This document shows, in pieces, positions 19,899 through 29,181 of a stretch of DNA of 51,307 nt (position 1 is the first letter of the stretch; each line of letters begins with the position of its first letter). The translations under genes and the position numbers were made by a program. The notes beneath the pieces are model-generated. The model searched no databases and was not told where the DNA came from. It worked only from the letters and a program-made list of their open reading frames with translations. Source of the DNA: an uncultured Bacteroidales bacterium (GTDB lineage Bacteria > Bacteroidota > Bacteroidia > Bacteroidales > JAFGXI01); the NCBI GenBank assembly GCA_947311115.1, contig CAMZKE010000093.1:1-51307 (forward strand), given 5' to 3'.

Positions 19899-20747
19899 TT
19901 AAAGTTTTAAATCATTCAAATATCTTATTGTAGCACCTTCCCAACTTGGCATTTGCCAAGAGGTGATATTATTAAACAGCGTATTATCTAAAACAGCATA
20001 TTTAGGTCGTTTTGCTTTAAAATTAATACTATCAAGATTTACTGCTATAATATCGCCTTTCCAGTTTATTTTTTTTAAAATAAATTTTGCCCAGTTTAGT
20101 TTACTTGTTGGGGTATTACTAATATGAAAAGTTCCTATTGCATTTTCTTGTACCAATTTAATAACAGCTTGTACTAAATTGAATGTATAGGTTGGCGAAG
20201 ATACTTGATCTTGAATAATTTCTAATTTATTATTTTGCTTACTCCATTCTATCAGTTTAGTAATAAAATTATCTTTTCCTCCAAAAACCCAAGAGCCTCT
20301 AATTATTATATAATTATCATAGCTGTCTCTAATTGCTTTTTCTCCAAAAAGTTTACTGCTACCGTAAACAGATAATGGGTTAGGTTTATCGTACACACAG
20401 TATGGCGAGTCTTTTTGACCATCAAAAACATAATCTGTTGAGAAATGAATTAGCTTAGACTTATTTATTTGAGCAATCTCTGCAAGATATTTAACACCAA
20501 AATAGTTTGTGTTAAATGCATCATCCTTTTCTGTTTCTGCTATATCAACTTTATTATAAGCCGTGCAATTAATAATTATATTATACGAATTCTGTTTTGC
20601 TAATTCAAATAATTTCTTTCTATTAGTAATATCCAATTCTTTACGATTATAAGCATGCACTTCATAATCTAACAAATTTTTGAAATAATGTACAAATTCT
20701 TTACCTAACTGACCATCTTTACCTAATAATAGAATTTTAATTTTCAT
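19899..20747 (-). CDS. rfbD: dTDP-4-dehydrorhamnose reductase-like
   Basis: SDR enzyme of 282 aa that reduces the 4-keto group in the last step of dTDP-L-rhamnose synthesis. Nucleotide-binding GxxGxxG lies at G9-G12-G15, STDYVFDG near 103-110 and the YxxxK pair is Y128/K132 (VYGSSK). It overlaps rfbC by 4 bp, so translation is coupled. The earlier enzymes rfbA and rfbB are not in this window and must be elsewhere if rhamnose is the product. Confidence 0.9.
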   Translation of the reverse strand: MKIKILLLGKDGQLGKEFVHYFKNLLDYEVHAYNRKELDITNRKKLFELAKQNSYNIIINCTAYNKVDIAETEKDDAFNTNYFGVKYLAEIAQINKSKLIHFSTDYVFDGQKDSPYCVYDKPNPLSVYGSSKLFGEKAIRDSYDNYIIIRGSWVFGGKDNFITKLIEWSKQNNKLEIIQDQVSSPTYTFNLVQAVIKLVQENAIGTFHISNTPTSKLNWAKFILKKINWKGDIIAVNLDSINFKAKRPKYAVLDNTLFNNITSWQMPSWEGATIRYLNDLKL

Positions 20748-21304
20748 AATTTAAAATATTCTTTAAAACTTGGTAGTATTTTATCTCTTTCCGATATTTT
20801 AGGGCTTTGAATCTTAAACTCTTGCAATTTCCAATTAATATTTATGTTTTTATCGTTCCACATAATACCTTTGTCGAACTCCGGATAAAAGTAATCTGTA
20901 GTTTTATAAAAAAAGATAGTGTCATTTTCTAAAGATAGAAAAGCATGCCCCATACCTTTAGGCATAAACACCATACGAGGATTACTTTCTTCTAACAAAA
21001 ATGTTAGGTGTTTGCCAAAAGTGGGAGATTCTTTTCGGAAATCTACAACTACATCTAAAACTTTACCCGACATTACCGAAACTAATTTGCCTTGTGGGTG
21101 TTGTTCTTGAAAATGAATACCTCTTAAAACCCCTTTTTGTGATTTTGTCCATTTGTCTTGTACAAACTTTACTTTTAATAAGTCTGACAAAACTTTCTGA
21201 TTATACGCTACCGTTAAATGCCCTCTTTCATCACCAAATCGTTGAGGTGTTATAATTTTAAGTCCTTCTATTTTTGTATTTTCAATTATAAATTTATCGT
21301 CCAT
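20744..21304 (-). CDS. rfbC: dTDP-4-dehydrorhamnose 3,5-epimerase
   Basis: Cupin-fold epimerase of 186 aa with the catalytic RGIHFQ motif (H64) and the family segments QGKLVSVMSGKVLDVVVDFRKESPTFG, PKGMGHAFL and TDYFYPEFD. It acts before RfbD. Its ATG shares one base with the stop codon of the ORF6N gene upstream (TAATG), so it is probably translated by re-initiation. Confidence 0.93.
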   Translation of the reverse strand: MDDKFIIENTKIEGLKIITPQRFGDERGHLTVAYNQKVLSDLLKVKFVQDKWTKSQKGVLRGIHFQEQHPQGKLVSVMSGKVLDVVVDFRKESPTFGKHLTFLLEESNPRMVFMPKGMGHAFLSLENDTIFFYKTTDYFYPEFDKGIMWNDKNININWKLQEFKIQSPKISERDKILPSFKEYFKL

Positions 21305-21840
21305 TATTGTTTATTTCCTTTCTTAACAGTATGTTTAAATTTCAATACTGCAAAGTTAATTTCTATTGTTGTTTCACACTCATTAGTTTGTAAATCGTTA
21401 TCTAAAAGTTCTGATATTATTTCACCTGATTTTTGCATAAGCGATTGTTGCTTTTCTTTTGGTGGATTAGCAGAGAGTTCGTTTATTGTACTTGTTAGTT
21501 CTTTTACTTTTGCAAATGTTTCAATAATTGCAATTGTAGTTTGAGTTGCAATTTTACTTTTCAGAATTGTAGCAAGCATATACAATCCTTTTTCTGTAAA
21601 TGCTTTTGGTAATTTTATTTTACCACCTTGCAATGAAGTCGAAAATTTCGTCTTCATCATATCCCACTCATTTTTATTAAGTTGGATAACATAACCATCA
21701 GGAAACTTTTCTTTATTATTTTTTACGGCTTCGTTTACTCTTTTTGTTTCTACACCATATAAATCAGCAACATCGCTATCTAAAATAACTTTTTGTTCTC
21801 TAACTATAATAATTTTATTTTCAATTTTTTGTATATCCAT
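21304..21840 (-). CDS. ORF6N-domain (KilA-N-like) DNA-binding protein
   Basis: Protein of 178 aa with an N-terminal ORF6N domain (about 8-95: VILDSDVADLYGVETKRVNEAVKNN and FPDGYVIQL), a phage- and mobile-element-associated DNA-binding module. A helical C-terminal part follows (ELTSTINELSANPPKEKQQ). The domain is known from prophage antirepressors; here it sits inside a sugar operon, 2 bp after gmd and overlapping rfbC by 1 bp. It could regulate the locus, or be a passenger gene that landed in frame with the operon. I see no phage genes next to it. Confidence 0.88.
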   Translation of the reverse strand: MDIQKIENKIIIVREQKVILDSDVADLYGVETKRVNEAVKNNKEKFPDGYVIQLNKNEWDMMKTKFSTSLQGGKIKLPKAFTEKGLYMLATILKSKIATQTTIAIIETFAKVKELTSTINELSANPPKEKQQSLMQKSGEIISELLDNDLQTNECETTIEINFAVLKFKHTVKKGNKQ

Positions 21841-21842
21841 AA

Positions 21843-22892
21843 TTACTCTTTATTTTTAAAAAGTGCATAATCGGATATAACCATTTCAGAAACTAATTCT
21901 TCTAAAGTTATTTTTGCTTCCCAGTTTAAAATGTTTTTAGCTTTAGTAGGGTCGCCAATTAATAAATCTACTTCTGTGGGTCTGAAATAACGAGGGCTTA
22001 CCTCAACTAATATTTCGTTGGTTTGTTTATTAATTCCTTTTTCTTCAACACCTTTGCCTTCCCAAACTATTTCTATATCAAGAGCTTTAAATGCTAATTC
22101 TACAAAAGTTCTAACGGTATATGTTTTGCCGGTTGCTAAAACAAAATCTTCGGGTTTTTCTTGCTGAAGCATTAGCCACATACCCTCTACATATTCTTTT
22201 GCATGCCCCCAATCTCTTTTTGCATTTAAGTTTCCTAAATACAACTTTTCTTGTAATCCTAATTTTATTCGAGATGCACCCATCGTTATTTTTCGGGTTA
22301 CAAAGGTTTCTCCTCTTCGAGGTGATTCGTGGTTGAACAAGATTCCGTTAACCGCAAATAAATTATAAGCTTCTCTATAATTTTTTACTATCCAATATGC
22401 ATACATTTTAGCTACTGCGTATGGCGAACGAGGATAAAACGGAGTAGTTTCTTTTTGAGGAATTTCTCTAACCTTTCCATATAGTTCGGATGTTGAGGCT
22501 TGATAAAATTTTGTATTTATCCCTGTTTCTTTTATGGCATCTAAAAAGCGTAATACCCCTAAACCATCTACATCGGCAGTATATTCAGGCACTTCAAACG
22601 ATACTTGCACATGCGATTGTGCTGCTAAATTATAAATTTCATCAGGTTTTACTTTTTCTAAAATACGATTAAGGTTACTCGAATCGGTTAAATCTCCATA
22701 CATTAGCTTTATAGCCGGAGCTTTCGACATATCTTTAATGTATTTATCTAAATATAAATGTTCTATCCTTTCTGTATTAAAACTGCTCGAACGCCTCACT
22801 ATCCCATGTACTTCATATCCTTTTTGTAAAAGCAATTCTGCTAAATAAGAGCCATCTTGTCCTGTTATTCCTGTTATTAGTGCTTTTTTCAT
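21843..22892 (-). CDS. gmd: GDP-mannose 4,6-dehydratase
   Basis: Converts GDP-D-mannose to GDP-4-keto-6-deoxy-D-mannose, the precursor of GDP-fucose, rhamnose or perosamine. The 349-aa protein is of normal length. It has GITGQDG (8-14, GxxGxxG), the [15 protein letters not shown] signature, TSELYG (134-139), the YxxxK pair Y158/K162 and [13 protein letters not shown] near the C-terminus. It starts a tightly packed run gmd-ORF6N-rfbC-rfbD. No fcl or rmd reductase or GDP-perosamine aminotransferase is visible, so the downstream step must use another enzyme. Confidence 0.96.
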   Translation of the reverse strand: MKKALITGITGQDGSYLAELLLQKGYEVHGIVRRSSSFNTERIEHLYLDKYIKDMSKAPAIKLMYGDLTDSSNLNRILEKVKPDEIYNLAAQSHVQVSFEVPEYTADVDGLGVLRFLDAIKETGINTKFYQASTSELYGKVREIPQKETTPFYPRSPYAVAKMYAYWIVKNYREAYNLFAVNGILFNHESPRRGETFVTRKITMGASRIKLGLQEKLYLGNLNAKRDWGHAKEYVEGMWLMLQQEKPEDFVLATGKTYTVRTFVELAFKALDIEIVWEGKGVEEKGINKQTNEILVEVSPRYFRPTEVDLLIGDPTKAKNILNWEAKITLEELVSEMVISDYALFKNKE

Positions 22893-22893
22893 A

Positions 22894-24021
22894 CTAATTA
22901 ATTAAATATTCTAATAAGTTTTGTTTTTCTTTACTTATTAATTTATTAAACTCTTCTCTATTATTAATTGCATTTTGTTTTAAAGAGTTAATATTTATCT
23001 CCAAATTTTCAATTTTTGCTAAGATAGTAAAAAGTTCATTATAGTTATTAAACTTTATTAATTGAGAATCGAAACCTGTTAATATATTTTGTTGTGTTGG
23101 AACTATTACGGGCTTTGCGTATTTGTATGCAATAAAAGAAATACCCGATTCTTTAGAAATGCCATAAAATTCTTTTATTCCCCTAGCTGTTGTTTCTAAA
23201 ACAATATTAGAAAACACGAAATCTGAAGTTTCAATTTCGTTATCAAACTCAGCTGTAGGAACAAATTTTTTCCAATAATGTATTTTGTTATTGTATTTAT
23301 TATTTATTTCTTCGATTAAATTAAAAACATTTAACTCTTTATCTTTTTCAATTCTTCCCAAAAACTTAAATATTATTTTAGAATTTTTATTTTGTTCGTA
23401 ATACTTTTTAAGTATATTAAGCAGTTCTATATAATTTCTTCTTTTACTTGAAATTACTCCGGGTATAACAATATTAATTTCAGCTTTGTTTAATTGTTTT
23501 TTTAATTCAATTTTTTTATTATCCTCATCGAAAGAAAAAAAGAAAGCTTTTTTGTTCGATTTCGTTTTTTTGTAATGTTCAACAACATTTGGTGCTATGG
23601 CTATAACAGAATTGAACTGTGAGAATAGTTTATTACGAAAGAACCAATCGATAAAATTTTTGCTAAAAATATTAGTGTTTAATTTAGTCCATCGGTTAAT
23701 ATTGTGTAATATTATTAACTTTTTTTTATTCAGAAATTTAATTTTTCTAAGATATAAATATGCGCTATTATATTCGTCGCTTATTAAAATATGGTGAGAA
23801 TTTATTAAGTCAATATTTTTTTTAAACACATCGTATATTAACGAGTTATCTATTATTATATTTATATTTTTAAGTACAGGGGGGGCTATTTCGTTAACTA
23901 TTTTATCTCTTGATAAAAATGTTATTACAGTAAAATGTTCTTGTAAAAACAATAACATATTTTGATAAAGCGTATGATGATTTACGGTTTGCCCAATTAG
24001 TATTATACTTTTATCTTCCAA
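22894..24021 (-). CDS. Putative GT-B glycosyltransferase
   Basis: Protein of 375 aa, Lys/Asn/Ile-rich, with a GT-B-like outline. The N-terminal half has [14 protein letters not shown] and [15 protein letters not shown] hinge near [18 protein letters not shown] follows, and then a GT4-like C-terminal half with [14 protein letters not shown] and an acidic-residue segment around [19 protein letters not shown], where GT4 enzymes carry the donor-binding EX7E region. The match to a named family is weak, so donor and acceptor are unknown. Its start overlaps the end of the acetyltransferase gene by 11 bp, indicating coupled expression. Confidence 0.7.
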   Translation of the reverse strand: MEDKSIILIGQTVNHHTLYQNMLLFLQEHFTVITFLSRDKIVNEIAPPVLKNINIIIDNSLIYDVFKKNIDLINSHHILISDEYNSAYLYLRKIKFLNKKKLIILHNINRWTKLNTNIFSKNFIDWFFRNKLFSQFNSVIAIAPNVVEHYKKTKSNKKAFFFSFDEDNKKIELKKQLNKAEINIVIPGVISSKRRNYIELLNILKKYYEQNKNSKIIFKFLGRIEKDKELNVFNLIEEINNKYNNKIHYWKKFVPTAEFDNEIETSDFVFSNIVLETTARGIKEFYGISKESGISFIAYKYAKPVIVPTQQNILTGFDSQLIKFNNYNELFTILAKIENLEININSLKQNAINNREEFNKLISKEKQNLLEYLIN

Positions 24022-24697
24022 CCTTTATAAATTTATCAATATTAGTAAAATTTTTGGCTTCTTTTCTTAATTTTTCCAAATCCCAATTCCACCATTTTAT
24101 TTGTAATAATTGTTGTATTTGGGTATCGGTAAAACGCTTTTTTATAGGTTTAGCTGGTAATCCACCAACAATGGTATATGGTTCTACATCTTTTGTAACA
24201 ACAGCACCTCCTGCTATTACTGCTCCATCGCCTATATGTATGCCGTCCATTATCATAACATTATTACCTATCCAAACATCGTTTCCTATTTCGCAAAAGT
24301 AGCGTTTTTCTTTGTCAATATATAAATGTTCGTCGAACAACTGTTTGTTTACAAAGCTTAAGCCATTTTGTTTATTTACAGAATAGAAACTTGGGCTTAT
24401 TGACACAAAATCTTTTGTAGGATGCACACCTAATCCTGTTCTTACATTTCCGCCTATGGAACAAAACCGACCTATTTTGGCACCACCAATTATAGAACCG
24501 TTGGCAATATAAGAGCCTCGCCCTAAAAACGAACGAGCTATTCGCACATTGTCTTGGAGTGTGTTGTAGCCTTCGAATACCGTTGTATTATCTATTTGGC
24601 AGTGTTTGCCAATAGTAATATTATTGTATTTTTTTTTAATTAAAACACGAATAATTAATTGTTTTATACTATATGGGATTAGTTTTTTTATTTGCAT
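24011..24697 (-). CDS. CatB-like (XAT) acetyltransferase
   Basis: Left-handed beta-helix acetyltransferase of 228 aa. Hexapeptide repeats occur in two blocks: GKHCQIDNTTVFEGYNTLQDNV...GSIIGGAKIGRFCSIGGNV and IGNDVWIGNNVMIMDGIHIGDGAVIAGGAVVTKDV. The loop LGVHPTKDFVSISPSFYS between them is typical of the xenobiotic-acetyltransferase-like group found in O-antigen loci. The C-terminal IVGGLPAKPIKKRF fits. It should O- or N-acetylate a glycan sugar. It overlaps its neighbours by 10-11 bp on each side. Confidence 0.88.
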   Translation of the reverse strand: MQIKKLIPYSIKQLIIRVLIKKKYNNITIGKHCQIDNTTVFEGYNTLQDNVRIARSFLGRGSYIANGSIIGGAKIGRFCSIGGNVRTGLGVHPTKDFVSISPSFYSVNKQNGLSFVNKQLFDEHLYIDKEKRYFCEIGNDVWIGNNVMIMDGIHIGDGAVIAGGAVVTKDVEPYTIVGGLPAKPIKKRFTDTQIQQLLQIKWWNWDLEKLRKEAKNFTNIDKFIKVGR

Positions 24698-25698
24698 AGT
24701 TCTTTAATTATTTTGGGGTATTTAACTTTGTTATTAGAGTTCTCATTAAGATATTTAATATACATTTCTTTGGTTTTTTTTTGGGTAAAATTTAATAAGT
24801 TTATAAGAGACAATACTTTGTTACCTTCTTTTGCAAAATACGATAAAGATGAAGATTGTATTCCAATTATGTAATCGAAGCTGTCAACATCTAACAATTC
24901 GGCAGGTATTTCTTTTGGAATAATAGAGTTGCATATATTACTAATTTCTTTAGAGGAACCTAAACTGGGATGTCCTTTAATAAAAACTTTAAAGCCTTGT
25001 TTTTGCAGAAATTCAATTATTTCTGTTGTTTCAGCAATATAATTTTTAAATAAATTATAATTACTTAATTCTGATTCGAAAAACAACACAGATTTCGTTA
25101 AATTGTTTTCTGTTTTATACAAATACGGTTTAAAAATATCTTGATTTATTTTTAATGGTAATTGCGATTTAATATTGTATTTTTTATAAGGAAACAGTAA
25201 TCGCTTAACGCTTGTTTCTGTGGTGTATTGTAGTTTTATATTTGTTATTAAATATAATTGCAACAATTGTATTTTCTCTTTAAAATCGTATTGTGTTTTT
25301 CCCTCTTCGGGAACAGCAAGGTAATGTTTGTAAAAAATAAATTTATTTCGTTTATAGAGCTTACTAATAAAAAAGAACGAAACCCAATCGAACCAGATAG
25401 AAAAAAAATAGATTGTTTCGTTTTCTTTTTTGAGAAACAAGTTCCGATAAATTTTTCTTAACTTTTTTCGTGTTGTAATTATACTTAATGGGTTTTTAAT
25501 AGATAAATTAAAATCGTATGGAATAAACTCTAAGTTGTCCAGTTTAAGATTAAGCGATTTTATATATTTATATATGTTTTCTACATTAATACAATATATA
25601 GAAATATTTGCCTTTTCGCTATACTTATGATACAGTGCAAGGGTATGTATAACATCTCCCGGTGCTTGACAAAATATGCTAATCTTATCTTTATTCAT
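24688..25698 (-). CDS. Putative sialyl-/legionaminyl-transferase (GT52-like)
   Basis: Protein of 336 aa that I would assign to the bacterial sialyltransferase group (GT52/GT38-like) from motifs. It has an [DE][DE]G motif (E131-E132-G133), a KGHP motif with H243/P244, EIPAELL (263-269) and a Ser-rich stretch IQSSSLSY (281-287). In that enzyme group these regions form the acid/base and CMP-binding site. The setting supports it: the same locus encodes a full legionaminic-acid-type pathway and no other obvious nonulosonic-acid transferase. It is packed between the acetyltransferase (10-bp overlap) and Wzx. Identity below the superfamily level, and the actual donor, are inferred; other capsule GT-B enzymes also carry HP motifs. 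Confidence 0.6.
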   Translation of the reverse strand: MNKDKISIFCQAPGDVIHTLALYHKYSEKANISIYCINVENIYKYIKSLNLKLDNLEFIPYDFNLSIKNPLSIITTRKKLRKIYRNLFLKKENETIYFFSIWFDWVSFFFISKLYKRNKFIFYKHYLAVPEEGKTQYDFKEKIQLLQLYLITNIKLQYTTETSVKRLLFPYKKYNIKSQLPLKINQDIFKPYLYKTENNLTKSVLFFESELSNYNLFKNYIAETTEIIEFLQKQGFKVFIKGHPSLGSSKEISNICNSIIPKEIPAELLDVDSFDYIIGIQSSSLSYFAKEGNKVLSLINLLNFTQKKTKEMYIKYLNENSNNKVKYPKIIKELCK

Positions 25699-27117
25699 TT
25701 ATTTTTGTTTTAGCATGGCTTTAATCTTATCGAAAAAGACAAAATAAGCTATAACCGTTAAAATTAATACAAATATAGCTTTAATAATTATAGTTTTTAT
25801 TAAAGAAAGTTCTATTAAATAAAAAATCCATTGTATGGCTATTGCTATAATTACTACAGCAAATATATTTAACCATTTTGTTTTAATGTGATAGTATTTT
25901 TTTGCGTAAAAGTATTTTACACCGGCAAATATCATAAAAGATAATATAGTGGCATAGGCAGCACCATATATGCCATAAACGGGTATTAACAAATAGTTTA
26001 GAATAATATTTACAACTGCACTTGCCAAAACAATAAACATAACTACTGTTGTTTTCTTTTTTTGATAGATAGACAAATTGAAAAGCCCTGCTATTTGACT
26101 TATTAAATAGGCAAAAGAAATTAAATATACTATTTTGTATGCTTCTAAATAAGCCGGTTTAAAAAGCAATTGCATTAGTTCGCGTGCAAAAAAGCTAATC
26201 ATAAAAATAATAAAAATTAAAGCATAGATATAAGTTGTGCTGTATTTAGAAAGTTTAGCTTTTGCTTCAACCTGATTATCGGAACTTGCTAAGCGGTAAA
26301 ACACAGGATTATAAGCCATGTTAAAAGCACCTGCAACAATTAAAACCAAACCTGCAATTCTATAACCCAGCGAATAAATTCCAACTTCCGACATAGAAAA
26401 ATAATGCTCAACAAATATTCTGTCGGATAGGTTTAGTATCCATGCCGAAAGTAATGAGGGAATCATGGGTAAACTGTATTTTAAGCTGTTTTTTAAATAT
26501 TCGAAATTAAATTTAAAATTAATAGCTTTTATGGCAATGTAAATAAATACGGGTAAGGTAATAAGATTGCCTAACATTAAGCCTTGTAACCAACCGCTTG
26601 CTCCGGCTTTTGCGAAAACCACAAAATACAACACAAAGCCTGTATTTGCCACAAATTGCAATAAAGAAAGCGAAATAAAATGGACTGCTTTTTCGTTTAT
26701 TTGATAATAAATTTTAGGTATTATTGAATATATAGAGAAAAACGAAGTTAATATAGCAAACGAATAGTAGGGGTAAAAATCGATTGTTGAATATATTTGA
26801 CTTACCAAATTGTTAAAAACAAACAGAGAAGCTAATATTAAAACAGATATAGCAAATAAAGAAATAACTATAGTGCTTAAATATGTTTTTTTGTCTTCGT
26901 CGGTCTTGTAATCAAAATATAAACGATATACAGAACGGTCAACTGCCAAAGTAAAAAATATAGCTAAAATTGTAGTTAGCACCTGCATAGACTGCACAAT
27001 ACCATAGTCGGCAGTTGTTAAATATGCCGTATAGATAGGCAATAAAAAAAAATTGGCTATTTGTGGAATAATATTGCCAATGGTATATAATGAGGTGTTT
27101 TTAATCAGTTTGCTCAT
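25699..27117 (-). CDS. Polysaccharide flippase Wzx (oligosaccharide flippase family)
   Basis: Inner-membrane protein of 472 aa with about 12-14 hydrophobic helices and the family start LIKNTSLYTIGNIIPQIANFFLLPIYTAYLT. Internal loops carry the SLPMIPSLLSAWILNLSDRIFVEHYFS region typical of the MOP superfamily polysaccharide exporters. It should flip the undecaprenyl-linked repeat unit to the periplasm for Wzy. Its start overlaps the SGNH hydrolase gene by 4 bp. Confidence 0.93.
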   Translation of the reverse strand: MSKLIKNTSLYTIGNIIPQIANFFLLPIYTAYLTTADYGIVQSMQVLTTILAIFFTLAVDRSVYRLYFDYKTDEDKKTYLSTIVISLFAISVLILASLFVFNNLVSQIYSTIDFYPYYSFAILTSFFSIYSIIPKIYYQINEKAVHFISLSLLQFVANTGFVLYFVVFAKAGASGWLQGLMLGNLITLPVFIYIAIKAINFKFNFEYLKNSLKYSLPMIPSLLSAWILNLSDRIFVEHYFSMSEVGIYSLGYRIAGLVLIVAGAFNMAYNPVFYRLASSDNQVEAKAKLSKYSTTYIYALIFIIFMISFFARELMQLLFKPAYLEAYKIVYLISFAYLISQIAGLFNLSIYQKKKTTVVMFIVLASAVVNIILNYLLIPVYGIYGAAYATILSFMIFAGVKYFYAKKYYHIKTKWLNIFAVVIIAIAIQWIFYLIELSLIKTIIIKAIFVLILTVIAYFVFFDKIKAMLKQK

Positions 27118-27818
27118 TCAAAAAAGTCTTTTAGTTCCGAATAAACAAATGTATTACCTTTTGCATTTGGATGATAGCCATCCGTGAAAATTATCTCATT
27201 AGTTTTTGATGAATCAAGAGGATTGATAGAATTTACAAATGGGTATTTCTTTTCCAATTTATCGTAAACTGCGTTATACTTTATTACATTTTTTATTATT
27301 TCCGGATTTTTATCTACCATTTCTTGAGAAGGTATTGCTATCTTAATAATTATTAATTTTTCTATGTTTTGATTTTTACATCTTTCAAAATAATTGATTA
27401 AATTATCTTCAAATTTTTTTAGACTTACATAAGTATTAGCTGTATTTCTTTTGCGTGTTGTTTTTATTAACTTAATATAAATATTGGCAATCTTTTTGGG
27501 TAGATGATTTACAAGTTTTGTTTCCATTCCTTGTTTTAATAATCGTGGGGCACAATCTACAATACCTAATTGCAGAATAATTATATTTGGTTTATAATGC
27601 TCTAAACAATCAGCTCCAAAAGGATATTTTTCTGCTGTATTTTTATCTCCTCCACCTTCTTGAACTAAAATATTTGTTGTTATTCCTCTTTTAAAAAAAG
27701 AGATGAAATCTATATCTTGAAAATAATGTTTAAGTAAATAAAACCAAGTATTCTCATATTTCACATCCTCACCTCTGGGTAAAGTTAAAGAATCGCCTAT
27801 GCAAAGTATTTTTTTCAT
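27114..27818 (-). CDS. SGNH/GDSL hydrolase family protein
   Basis: Protein of 234 aa with block I GDSLT (8-12) and block V DxxH (D213, H216 in TDGYHP), giving the Ser-Asp-His triad of SGNH hydrolases. The block III residue (LQLGIVD, 82-88) has Val where the usual GxND carries Asn, so the oxyanion hole may differ. There is no signal peptide, so it should act in the cytoplasm, perhaps as an acetyl esterase trimming an activated sugar or lipid-linked intermediate. It is the first gene of a compact run with wzx and the sialyltransferase-like gene, 147 bp behind a repeat-borne promoter. Confidence 0.82.
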   Translation of the reverse strand: MKKILCIGDSLTLPRGEDVKYENTWFYLLKHYFQDIDFISFFKRGITTNILVQEGGGDKNTAEKYPFGADCLEHYKPNIIILQLGIVDCAPRLLKQGMETKLVNHLPKKIANIYIKLIKTTRKRNTANTYVSLKKFEDNLINYFERCKNQNIEKLIIIKIAIPSQEMVDKNPEIIKNVIKYNAVYDKLEKKYPFVNSINPLDSSKTNEIIFTDGYHPNAKGNTFVYSELKDFFE

Positions 27819-27964
27819 TTTAGAAGAATATTTTAAATTATTTTACTATTAAAGTATAGTTTATTTCTTTCGCAATACCTCCATAAAGTATTGGTAATTG
27901 ACTTCTGCTAAATAGTACAATATTTATTTTATCCATTAAACTTAAAATGAGTTATTAAAAGACC

Positions 27965-27995
27965 CAAAAGTACACAAATAATTGATAATTGGCAA
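27965..27995 (-). promoter_or_regulatory. Repeat-borne promoter, copy A
   Basis: On the minus strand, TTG (complement of 27993-27995), 20 nt, TACTTTTG (complement of 27965-27972), exactly the spacing and -7 box of the rimP promoter. The surrounding sequence is shared with copies at 38124, 40405 and 41641 and mostly with 39199. It would drive the SGNH hydrolase-wzx run with a long leader of about 140 nt. Confidence 0.6.
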
Positions 27996-28245
27996 TTAGT
28001 AATTAATAATTAGTAATGTGTAATTAGTAATTGCTTATTTGAGCGTTTATATTTGTGCTAATTTCCCGATATATCGGGACAAGTTGAGTAATTTGTGGTT
28101 AGTTCTTTTTATTTAACCACAAAATTTCACTTATTTTCTCAAATTTATTATTTGCTTTCGTGCTAATATCTTGATATATTGGGGGTAAGTTGTGTAATTT
28201 GTGGATATATGTTTTTTGTCCACAGATTAATGGGATTAACACGGA
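27973..28245. repeat. Composite intergenic repeat (AATT-rich arm plus family 3 arms)
   Basis: The 514-bp gap 27819-28332 has no gene and is mostly repeat. It holds an AATT-rich quasi-repeat (27981-28032), a right arm ending AATTTGTGGTTAG (to about 28101) with a perfect 16-bp palindrome TCCCGATATATCGGGA (28065-28080), then a left arm starting AACCACAAAA (28115) and another right arm ending TTTGTGG near 28204. The same modules recur at 38130-38225, 39207-39435 and 40413-40600. Confidence 0.7.
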
Positions 28246-28332
28246 TTGTTAATTTGAGTTTTTAACTCCTAATATTTATTTGTTATTCTGTAGTGAGGCT
28301 ATTCTCCCTATTGCCCTTGCAATAACAGGTAT

Positions 28333-29169
28333 TTACAAAAATGCTTTTTCTTGTTTTAAAGAAGGAATTAATGTCTTATCGATTTCTTTTGCGAACCCTA
28401 TGGCTTTTTTCTTATTGTTTTCAAATTCAGTATTAATTTTCTTCATTATTTCTTCCGGAACACCTAACTGGATTTTATCAGAATTAATTAATCTAATTTC
28501 GGGTTTATTTTTTAAAATATCCAATACATCAACCAAAGATGGGACATCCTCTGTTTTGAAGCTTTTGTAAATAGTTCTAAAAAATTTGTAATCTTCGGGG
28601 TAATCTAATGTAATTCTTTGTTTTTCGTCGAAAAGAGCATTTTCTACTTGTAATTCTGCCACATTAAAAAAATCGGGGCGGTTGATAAACGGTCCCCATA
28701 TTTCGGTATCAGATTGTTGCTTCATAAAGTTTACAACTTCTAAAGCTTTTACATCGAGCATGTAAGTTCCACAACCAATGGGTAAACCTTTAGTATTAAT
28801 AAAATCGTGTTGCTCTTTTTTATACATATCTACTAATAAACCTGATGTGTAAATTGAAAAGAGAGGGTTATCGGCTGTTATACTTACAAAAGCATCATAG
28901 CCATAATATTTTGCAGCACACAATAGGCGTTCCAATACATCGTCTTCGGAACCTGCATAAAACTGTATTTTGTTAGATAAAGCATTGTTGTAAAGAATTG
29001 AGTCTTGAGTGTTTATAGATGTGCATAATACAATCCCATCAATACCTTTAACCTGTTTTGCTCTTTCTATAACTCTATCTAATACTGTTTTTCCATTTAA
29101 GTCTAAAAGTATTTTTTGTTTTAAACGTGAGCTTTTTAGTCTGGCAGTAATAAAAAAACCTATTTTCAT
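28333..29169 (-). CDS. SpsF-like / acylneuraminate cytidylyltransferase family
   Basis: Nucleotidyltransferase of 278 aa, of the SpsF branch of the CMP-sialate synthetase fold. It has an ARLKSSRLKQKIL start (9-21) resembling the ARxxSxRLxxK loop, GSEDDVLER (73-81) and TADNPL with D100, the likely metal ligand. The last 60 residues are helical and basic. It is the only candidate in the window for making the CMP-activated nonulosonic acid, which classical NeuA/LegF/PtmB proteins do; whether it uses CTP and which sugar is inference. It follows the divergent NeuB by 12 bp, last in the run from YhcH. Confidence 0.8.
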   Translation of the reverse strand: MKIGFFITARLKSSRLKQKILLDLNGKTVLDRVIERAKQVKGIDGIVLCTSINTQDSILYNNALSNKIQFYAGSEDDVLERLLCAAKYYGYDAFVSITADNPLFSIYTSGLLVDMYKKEQHDFINTKGLPIGCGTYMLDVKALEVVNFMKQQSDTEIWGPFINRPDFFNVAELQVENALFDEKQRITLDYPEDYKFFRTIYKSFKTEDVPSLVDVLDILKNKPEIRLINSDKIQLGVPEEIMKKINTEFENNKKKAIGFAKEIDKTLIPSLKQEKAFL

Positions 29170-29181
29170 AATTAATTAGTT

